DNA from: Candidatus Latescibacterota bacterium
GTDB taxonomy: Bacteria > Latescibacterota > UBA2968 > UBA8231
Direction of reading: 5' to 3'
NCBI GenBank assembly: GCA_022825185.1
Contig: JAJDYK010000055.1
Span: forward strand, 1-6,176
Length of the DNA: 6,176 nt
Positions 1-4,447 of this stretch are shown here, piece after piece (position 1 is the stretch's first letter; each line of letters opens with the position of its first letter). The position numbers and the translations under genes were made by a program. The notes beneath the pieces are model-generated. The model was not told the origin of the DNA, searched no databases, and saw nothing but the letters and a program-made list of their open reading frames with translations.

Positions 1-397
1 GGAGGAAATCGCCGATTGCGTCGATTTCTCGTCGGAGCGCATTCGCAACGCCTTTGAGATGGGGCAGCCGGATCTGCCCTTGGACGCCCCGGCTTTTGCC
101 GACAGCGAGGTGACGTTTGCGCAGACCTTTGTCTCGGCCGAACCCAGCTCGCACGAGCGCTTCGTCGAGGGAGAAATGCGCGCGGCGGTGGCCGATTGTC
201 TGAAGGTGCTCGACGCCCGCGAATCCCACATCGTCCGCGCTTATTTTGGCCTCGACGACAGCGCGCCCAAGACCTTGGAGGAAATCGGCGAGTCCATGGG
301 CGTCACCCGCGAGCGCGTGCGGCAGTTGCGGAACCGGGCGCTGGAAAAAATGAAAGACGAGTGCGGCGGGCATTTGGTCGAGTTTTCGAACAACTGA
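1..397 (+). CDS. RNA polymerase sigma-70 factor, RpoD/SigA-like, C-terminal part (5' end outside window)
   Basis: This is the last 131 residues of a sigma factor, the subunit that directs RNA polymerase to promoters. The reading frame is open from base 2; the ATG at 59 is internal. Visible residues 1-19 match the end of region 3 (EEIADCVDF, then the helix around SSERIRNAFEM). Residues 26-47 (LPLDAPAFADSEVTFAQTF) correspond to region 3.2, which enters the active-site channel in primary sigma factors. Residues 70-86 (LDARESHIVRAYFGLDD) are region 4.1. Residues 92-114 form the region 4.2 helix-turn-helix (LEEIGESMGVTRERVRQLR) that reads the -35 element. The long region 3.2 linker and the YFGLDD and TRERVRQ motifs point to a primary (group 1 or 2) sigma rather than an ECF sigma. 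The tail after the helix-turn-helix (ECGGHLVEFSNN) is not the usual RpoD ending. Whether this is the housekeeping sigma or a close paralogue cannot be decided without regions 1 and 2, so no symbol is given. Confidence 0.93.
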   Translation, partial: EEIADCVDFSSERIRNAFEMGQPDLPLDAPAFADSEVTFAQTFVSAEPSSHERFVEGEMRAAVADCLKVLDARESHIVRAYFGLDDSAPKTLEEIGESMGVTRERVRQLRNRALEKMKDECGGHLVEFSNN

Positions 398-400
398 GCG

Positions 401-430
401 GGCGACAGGCCCATTGCCGGGGGCTGTGCC
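401..430 (+). terminator. Bulged hairpin after the sigma factor gene, possible weak terminator
   Basis: Three bases after the sigma stop codon the sequence can fold: GGC (401-403) with GCC (428-430), ACAG (405-408) with CTGT (424-427), and CCC (410-412) with GGG (421-423). Single G bulges sit at 404 and 409 and the loop is 8 bases. The ten pairs are GC-rich, but no proper T-tract follows (the next bases are GCGTCCTATTATT), so termination would be inefficient or protein-assisted. The hairpin overlaps the -35 element of the promoter proposed for the next gene. Confidence 0.3.
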
Positions 431-442
431 GCGTCCTATTAT
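414..442 (+). promoter_or_regulatory. Candidate sigma-70 promoter for the small-protein / PhyH unit
   Basis: A -35 element TTGCCG (414-419, 4 of 6 matches to TTGACA) and a -10 element TATTAT (437-442, 5 of 6 matches to TATAAT) are separated by an ideal 17 bases. Transcription would start near 449, leaving a leader of about 20 bases that contains the ribosome binding site AGAGGA (458-463), 4 bases before the ATG at 468. This is a consensus match only; no start site is known. Confidence 0.5.
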
Positions 443-467
443 TGGATCAGCTTAACGAGAGGACGCT

Positions 468-749
468 ATGGCCCCGCTCCGGCAGAAATTATTGGTACTC
501 TACGCCCATTCTCCCGATTTGCACAGCCAAACCGTGGCTTGGTCGCTGTACGACGGCACGGGCGAGGACCGGTCCAGCAGCGGCGATAGCGAGGAACCAC
601 CCTATCCTTCGGTGGTGGCGGCGATGCGAGACGGGTGGCGGGTGGTGCAGTTCCCCCAGCAGTACCCTGCCTATCCAGGCATGGAATACAACACGTCCTA
701 CCTGAAATACGAGTACATCCTCGAAAAGATGGAGGCGGTCGATGGTTGA
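468..749 (+). CDS. Small protein of unknown function (93 aa) coupled to the PhyH dioxygenase gene
   Basis: I do not recognise a named family. The start is supported by AGAGGA at 458-463 and a candidate promoter just upstream, and the end overlaps the next gene by 8 bases, which argues for a real, translationally coupled gene. The protein has no signal peptide or membrane segment and is probably cytoplasmic. An N-terminal strand (KLLVLYAHS, about residues 7-15) and the phrase TVAWSLYDG (22-30) precede a variable, acidic, serine-rich stretch (31-44). The rest looks like the conserved core: YPSVVAAMRDGWRVVQFPQ (46-64), then GMEYNTSYLKYEYILEKME (71-89), which is rich in aromatic residues. I have an impression of similar short proteins encoded near oxygenases in Poribacteria and Latescibacteria genomes, but this is unverified. 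A structural or accessory partner of the dioxygenase is a guess from context only. Confidence 0.78.
   Translation: MAPLRQKLLVLYAHSPDLHSQTVAWSLYDGTGEDRSSSGDSEEPPYPSVVAAMRDGWRVVQFPQQYPAYPGMEYNTSYLKYEYILEKMEAVDG
731..735 (+). promoter_or_regulatory. Ribosome binding site of the PhyH gene, inside the small-protein gene
   Basis: GGAGG lies 6 bases before the ATG at 742, within the final codons of the upstream gene. It fixes the dioxygenase start and creates an 8-base overlap (742-749) with the upstream stop codon, the arrangement expected for translational coupling. Confidence 0.75.
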
Positions 750-1554
750 TAAGCAATCTCTCCTTACTACCAAGCAAATGGCGCAGTTTGTCGCCGCCGG
801 CTTTTTGCGCTTTGACGAGTTGGTGCCCGACGAGCTCAATCGCGCTGCGTGCGCGGAGATGGAGGCCGGGGTCCCACGGGGCCGCGCTGGCGCGCCGCTC
901 GCCGAGTTGTGGAGCGATGCGGCGGTTGGTCAAGTGGTGCGTCTGCCCCAGATTCAGGGGATCATTCACAGCTTAGTCGGTCCTGGCCCGCTCTACGACC
1001 ACCACGCCGTGCATACGGTTGATGCCCACCACGAGCACGGGCAAATCTGGCACGCCGACGCGATTATCGACACCCGGCTGCACTTTGACATCCAGCTCTT
1101 CTACTTTGCCCACGACACGCCGCGCGAAATGGGCGGCACCATGTTCCTGCCCGGCAGTCACTACCGCCGCATCAGCGAGTCGGACATCGCTCGCTATCAA
1201 AACTTCCTCGGGCAGATGCCGATGGTTTGCAAGGCCGGCACGGTGGCCGTGGCCCACCACGGCATCTGGCACTGTGCCCAACCCAACCTAACGGGCCGCA
1301 AGCGCTACATGTTCAAGCTGCGGCTCAACCCCACGGTGCGGCAAAAGAAGCTGTGGAATATCGACGATATCGACGATGCGGAGATCCCTGCGCTGCTCAA
1401 CGCCAACCATCGTTGGTATGGCAATGAGGTGCGCTTGGAGGTCGTCAATCGCATCAAGCTGTGGCGCTTCTTGACCGGCGACGAGAACTACGACGTGTCC
1501 TACTGGCTGTCGCGGCTGGAGAACGCGCCCGAAAATGAGCTGCGGGCAGCGTGA
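742..1554 (+). CDS. Phytanoyl-CoA dioxygenase (PhyH) family Fe(II)/2-oxoglutarate oxygenase
   Basis: This is a 270-residue soluble oxygenase of the PhyH superfamily, whose members hydroxylate small molecules using Fe(II), O2 and 2-oxoglutarate. The N-terminus has the usual family opening (LTTKQMAQFVAAGFLRFDELVPDEL, residues 8-32). The iron-binding facial triad is visible as H104 and D106 in WHADAIID and H177 in GIWHCAQPN. R188, eleven residues after H177, fits the arginine that binds the 2-oxoglutarate carboxylate. The phrase MGGTMFLPGSH (130-140) is the typical strand and turn between the two halves of the double-stranded beta-helix. All catalytic residues are present, so the enzyme should be active. 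Residues 87-114 hold eight histidines, more than the triad needs. The substrate cannot be read from sequence: the family includes fatty acyl-CoA, ectoine and natural-product hydroxylases. The gene overlaps the small-protein gene upstream and ends 24 bases before a strong terminator. Confidence 0.93.
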   Translation: MVDKQSLLTTKQMAQFVAAGFLRFDELVPDELNRAACAEMEAGVPRGRAGAPLAELWSDAAVGQVVRLPQIQGIIHSLVGPGPLYDHHAVHTVDAHHEHGQIWHADAIIDTRLHFDIQLFYFAHDTPREMGGTMFLPGSHYRRISESDIARYQNFLGQMPMVCKAGTVAVAHHGIWHCAQPNLTGRKRYMFKLRLNPTVRQKKLWNIDDIDDAEIPALLNANHRWYGNEVRLEVVNRIKLWRFLTGDENYDVSYWLSRLENAPENELRAA

Positions 1555-1578
1555 ACTGAACGCGCCCCAGGCAAAAGC

Positions 1579-1612
1579 AAAAGCCGACCCAGCTACTGGG
1601 TCGGCTTTTTTT
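1579..1612 (+). terminator. Strong intrinsic terminator, probably bidirectional
   Basis: A perfect stem AGCCGACCCAG / CTGGGTCGGCT with a 3-base loop (CTA, 1593-1595) is followed by seven T residues (1606-1612). Flanking A and T runs can extend the pairing to 14 bp. It ends the PhyH unit. On the minus strand the same stem is followed by TTTTGCTTTTGCC, so it may also stop the convergent transcript whose last stop codon is at 1649. Confidence 0.92.
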
Positions 1613-1648
1613 GTCGTGTTGACTGTATCGGACTAGCGGTGCAGTGGC

Positions 1649-2407
1649 TTACTCTTTCAGAAGGCAAGAGCAATCCAGCGGGTCCGGACTGGTGAAAACC
1701 TTACGCGCCAATTTGTCTAAGATCGCTACATCGGTGTGCTGGCGCTCGCCGCGACCGTCGGAGAGCAAAATCGATCCGTGGCGCTGCCAATTGGTCCAGG
1801 GGCCGGTAAAGCGCGGTTCGGCGTCGGCGGCCTCGCGGTAGAACGCCCATTGGGTCACTAGCCGCGATTCTTGGTCGATCCAGACCGCGTACTTGTTCTG
1901 CGGGGTGACGCCGACGTCTTTGAACGTGAGTTCCAACACTTCGGCTGGCCGTCCGTCCTCGGTGGCTTCTAGGCCCCGATAGTGCAGGGTGACGCCGGTG
2001 TCCTTGAGCTTGTAGGGCATGACCAGCCAGTACGAGTCGTTGATCCAGGCGCGGTAGCCGTGGTCGAGTTTGGCCGCGAGCGTGTCGGGATCGCTGATTT
2101 CCTCTCCAGCGGCGAAGGCGCGGCCCTCTTTGCTGTGGATGTTCATCAGCACCGTCAGATCGTCTTGCTCGAAGCGAATGTCCCCCGTCCACTTGTCCCA
2201 CACGTGCAAGCGGAACCCGAAAAAGCGCCAAGTGATGTAGCGAGTGGCGTCCCAGTTGGCGCGACCGCCCATCGCAGCCATGACTTCGTCGGCTAGGGCG
2301 ATGGCTTTGGGGTCGGAATCGGCGGCGTTGAAGCCGGGGGCTGCGGGATTATCGGCGGCGTGGGCTAGGCCGATGCAAAAGGAAAAGACTAGGAGTAAGC
2401 GCAACAT
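1649..2407 (-). CDS. Secreted or periplasmic protein of unknown function, possibly LolA-like fold (DUF6503-like)
   Basis: This 252-residue protein begins with a clear Sec signal peptide: MLR, a hydrophobic core LLLVFSFCIGL, and a probable AHA|A cleavage after residue 17. The cysteine at 11 lies inside the core without a lipobox, so it is unlikely to be a lipoprotein. The mature part starts with a short linker, then ADEVMAAMGGRANWDATRY (39-57), WRFFGFRLHVWDKWTGD (60-76) and a largely beta-strand region including YWLVMPYKLKDTGV (126-139), YAVWIDQESRLVTQWAFY (173-190) and GPWTNWQRHGSILLSDGRG (202-220). This pattern resembles the outer-membrane-associated proteins I remember as DUF6503, thought to have a LolA/LolB-like half-barrel; that assignment is from memory. 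The mature C-terminus has two close cysteines (DCSC, 246-248). The ATG has AAGGA five bases upstream (2413-2417). The gene lies 50 bases after the oligopeptidase stop on the same strand, so co-transcription is likely, but no functional link is evident. Confidence 0.85.
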   Translation of the reverse strand: MLRLLLVFSFCIGLAHAADNPAAPGFNAADSDPKAIALADEVMAAMGGRANWDATRYITWRFFGFRLHVWDKWTGDIRFEQDDLTVLMNIHSKEGRAFAAGEEISDPDTLAAKLDHGYRAWINDSYWLVMPYKLKDTGVTLHYRGLEATEDGRPAEVLELTFKDVGVTPQNKYAVWIDQESRLVTQWAFYREAADAEPRFTGPWTNWQRHGSILLSDGRGERQHTDVAILDKLARKVFTSPDPLDCSCLLKE

Positions 2408-2457
2408 AGGGATCCTTGCGGTTGAGGTGGCTGGAGCGCGAAAAGTCTGCCGACTTC

Positions 2458-4281
2458 TTACGAATGATCAGGTAGAACCTCGGGTAGCAATTTTTCTAAC
2501 TCGGCCAACGGAGCCTCTAAAGTCTGGATGGCCTCGGTCCAGAACTGGGTATCTTCGAGGTCGCGGCCCAAGGCACGGCGGGCCACGCCCTCGGCCGTGT
2601 CGCTGCCAGTGAGGCGGAGAAATTCCTCGTAGCGGGGGAGAAAGTCGGCTCCCTCTTGTTTAAACATTGAATATAGGCCACGGCTGAGCAGAAAGCCGAA
2701 AGTATAAGGAAAGTTGTAGAAGGTCACGCCGGTGATGTAGAAGTGGAGTTTTGAGGCCCAGAAGTAAGGGTCTTCGCCTCCTTGGGCGAGCGCGTCGCCA
2801 AATACTTCGCGCTGGGTTTCGATCATCAGTTCTTTGAGGCGACTGACTGTGAGTTCTCCGTCGGCGCGTTCCTCGTAGAGCTTTTTCTCGAACTGGTAGC
2901 GCACGGGGATATCGAGCAGGAAAATTGCGCCGTGGCCGATCTCTTGGTTGAGGGCGCTGGCCTTTTGGGCCGGGCTGAAGGAAGGGTCGGCGAGGATGCC
3001 CTCGGTGAGGATCATTTCGCCGAAGGTAGAGGCCGACTCGGCCAGCGTCATCGGGTCGAAGCGGGCATAGGTGCGCATGTCGCGCATGATGTAGTTGTGG
3101 AAAGCGTGGCCAATTTCGTGGGCGAGCGTGATCACATCGCCGAGGGTGTCGTTGTAGGTCATATAGACGCGGGACTCGCGGGTCAACAGCGAGCCGGTGC
3201 AAAAGGCTCCAGGCCGCTTGCCGGGGCGGGGCGCGTGTTCGATCCATTGGCGTTCATAGACTTGGTTGAGAAATTCGCCTAGGCGTGGGTAAGCCGCTGC
3301 AAAGGAGCGGGAGACGAGGTCCTTTGCTTCATTCCAAGAAAGCTGGCCTTGATCGGGCAGTGGTAGCGGCGCGCCTAGATCGTACCAAGCGACGCCTTCG
3401 GTGCCCATGAGCTGCGATTTGAGGGCAAGGATGCGGCGCGGCAGTTCGATTTGGTCGGTGATCGCTGCAAACATCGCATCGAGGGTTTGGGACGAAGTGG
3501 AGGCTTGAAAGCGAGCGACATCGAGAAAGTGGTCAACGCCGCGATGCCGGTTGAGGGTCAGTCGCGTTCCCGAGATGGCGTTGAGCGCGGCCGCGGCGAC
3601 ATCTTCCACGTTTTCCCAGGCTTGGTTGCCGCCAGCAAAAGCGGCTTGGCGCACTCGGCGGTCGGGGTCTTCCATCAGGGCGCGGCGCTGCGACATGGGG
3701 CGGCGCTCGGTGCGGCCGTCGGGGAACGCCATGTCGAATTCGAGCTTGCCGGAAATTGAGTCGTAGAGGCGGCCCCAAGCGTGGAGACCGTCAACGCCGA
3801 GGTCGGCAGAGAGCATCTCCTTCTCCGGGCTCATGGTGCGCTGCGCGTCTTCGCGCTGGCGGCGGAGGAAGTGGCCGCAGTCGGCCAAGGCGGGCCGCTG
3901 GGCGAATGTGGCAAACATTTCGTCGGAGGCATCCTTGAGTGCGCGTAAGAGTTCAACATCGAGCTTTTCGCTCTCGGCCGCTAGCAGGGCAAAGGCGGCT
4001 TCCTCGCGGGCGTAGTCTTCATTGCGGGCGTCCGCTGCAGTAAGACAGCCGAGGTAGGAACCTAGATGGGAGAGGCGGTCGGTCAGACCCTCAGTCAGGA
4101 GGAATATGGCCTCCCAACTATCGGCATTGTCCTCGGCAAGCGGTGCCAGGGCGGCGGCTTGCTCACGTGCCGTTGCAATGTCCCTTTGCAGTTCATCTTT
4201 GAATTGCCGCATGGCCGGGCCATCAAATTCAGCGAAATAGCTCGTCAGGTCCCAGTCCATGGCTGCTGGAGTAGCGGTCAT
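2458..4281 (-). CDS. pepF: Oligoendopeptidase F, M3B family zinc metallopeptidase
   Basis: This 607-residue cytoplasmic zinc peptidase hydrolyses short oligopeptides, typically in turnover of peptides left by larger proteases or imported from outside. The length matches the pepF/M3 family (about 600). The N-terminal half is helical (LDVELLRALKDASDEMFATF region, about 107-127, corresponding to the oligopeptidase F N-terminal domain), followed by the M3 catalytic domain from about residue 200. The active site HEIGH is at residues 388-392 (bases 3106-3120), with H388 and H392 as zinc ligands and E389 as catalytic base. E415 in LAESASTFGE is the expected third ligand. The C-terminal signature FYNFPYTFGFLLSRGLYSMF is typical of the family. 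There is no signal peptide. AAGGA (4291-4295) sits 9 bases before the ATG, favouring this start over Met8. It is probably the first gene of a two-gene transcript with the secreted unknown protein. Confidence 0.96.
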   Translation of the reverse strand: MTATPAAMDWDLTSYFAEFDGPAMRQFKDELQRDIATAREQAAALAPLAEDNADSWEAIFLLTEGLTDRLSHLGSYLGCLTAADARNEDYAREEAAFALLAAESEKLDVELLRALKDASDEMFATFAQRPALADCGHFLRRQREDAQRTMSPEKEMLSADLGVDGLHAWGRLYDSISGKLEFDMAFPDGRTERRPMSQRRALMEDPDRRVRQAAFAGGNQAWENVEDVAAAALNAISGTRLTLNRHRGVDHFLDVARFQASTSSQTLDAMFAAITDQIELPRRILALKSQLMGTEGVAWYDLGAPLPLPDQGQLSWNEAKDLVSRSFAAAYPRLGEFLNQVYERQWIEHAPRPGKRPGAFCTGSLLTRESRVYMTYNDTLGDVITLAHEIGHAFHNYIMRDMRTYARFDPMTLAESASTFGEMILTEGILADPSFSPAQKASALNQEIGHGAIFLLDIPVRYQFEKKLYEERADGELTVSRLKELMIETQREVFGDALAQGGEDPYFWASKLHFYITGVTFYNFPYTFGFLLSRGLYSMFKQEGADFLPRYEEFLRLTGSDTAEGVARRALGRDLEDTQFWTEAIQTLEAPLAELEKLLPEVLPDHS

Positions 4282-4314
4282 AGGTCGTTTTCCTTGCTGT
4301 GATTAAGTGCCGAT

Positions 4315-4370
4315 TAAAAATAACATCAGCGAGCTGGAGCCGACTATATCGTCCTTAGCTCGCTGATGTT
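4315..4370 (-). terminator. Perfect 14-bp inverted repeat with T-tract, likely terminator of the topoisomerase gene
   Basis: AACATCAGCGAGCT (4322-4335) and its exact complement (4357-4370) flank a 21-base spacer. Read on the minus strand, the stem is followed at once by ATTTTTAAT, as expected for an intrinsic terminator about 78 bases after the topoisomerase stop codon. No T-tract follows on the plus strand, so the orientation is clear. The loop is longer than usual and the stem only moderately GC-rich. A role as an operator for the peptidase gene, whose ATG is 40 bases further on, is an alternative. Confidence 0.65.
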
Positions 4371-4373
4371 CAA
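4343..4373 (-). promoter_or_regulatory. Weak candidate promoter for pepF within the inverted repeat
   Basis: On the minus strand TTGAAC (4368-4373, 4 of 6 matches to the -35 consensus) and TATAGT (4343-4348, 5 of 6 to the -10 consensus) are separated by 19 bases, longer than the preferred 17. Transcription would begin near 4336, inside the spacer of the inverted repeat. The gap between topoisomerase and pepF must hold a promoter if the inverted repeat terminates efficiently, and this is the best match I found, but it is not strong. Confidence 0.25.
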
Positions 4374-4447
4374 AGAGAATCCAGGCGCGATCAAGCTCGG
4401 ATAGCCATCAGGTAGGACGCGGCCGCTCGTATTCCGTCGCTTGAATT

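Noticed and set aside
59..61. ATG at 59 as the start of the sigma factor gene
   Set aside because: The upstream in-frame codons from base 2 match sigma region 3, so the gene starts left of the window.
196..705. Plus-strand open frame of 169 codons overlapping the sigma gene and the small-protein gene
   Set aside because: It is out of frame with the recognisable sigma region 4, its composition is arginine/proline-rich with no family resemblance, and no ribosome binding site supports its start.
466..969. Minus-strand open frames opposite the small-protein and PhyH genes (466-969, 489-839)
   Set aside because: They mirror codon bias of the real plus-strand genes; the opposite strand encodes a clear PhyH protein and the products look like nothing known.
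2441..2458. Small hairpin (AAGTC/GACTT, loop of 4) between pepF and the secreted-protein gene
   Set aside because: Only five canonical pairs plus a wobble, followed by at most four T residues on the minus strand; too weak to call a terminator inside a likely operon.
2660..3282. Alternative frames inside pepF (2660-3247 minus, 2782-3282 plus)
   Set aside because: Both lie across the HEIGH active-site region of pepF and have shadow-frame composition; long empty frames are expected at this GC content.
4371..4447. Non-coding stretch between the topoisomerase stop and the inverted repeat
   Set aside because: Checked for small genes, repeats and an RNA gene; nothing supportable was seen beyond ordinary 3' untranslated sequence.
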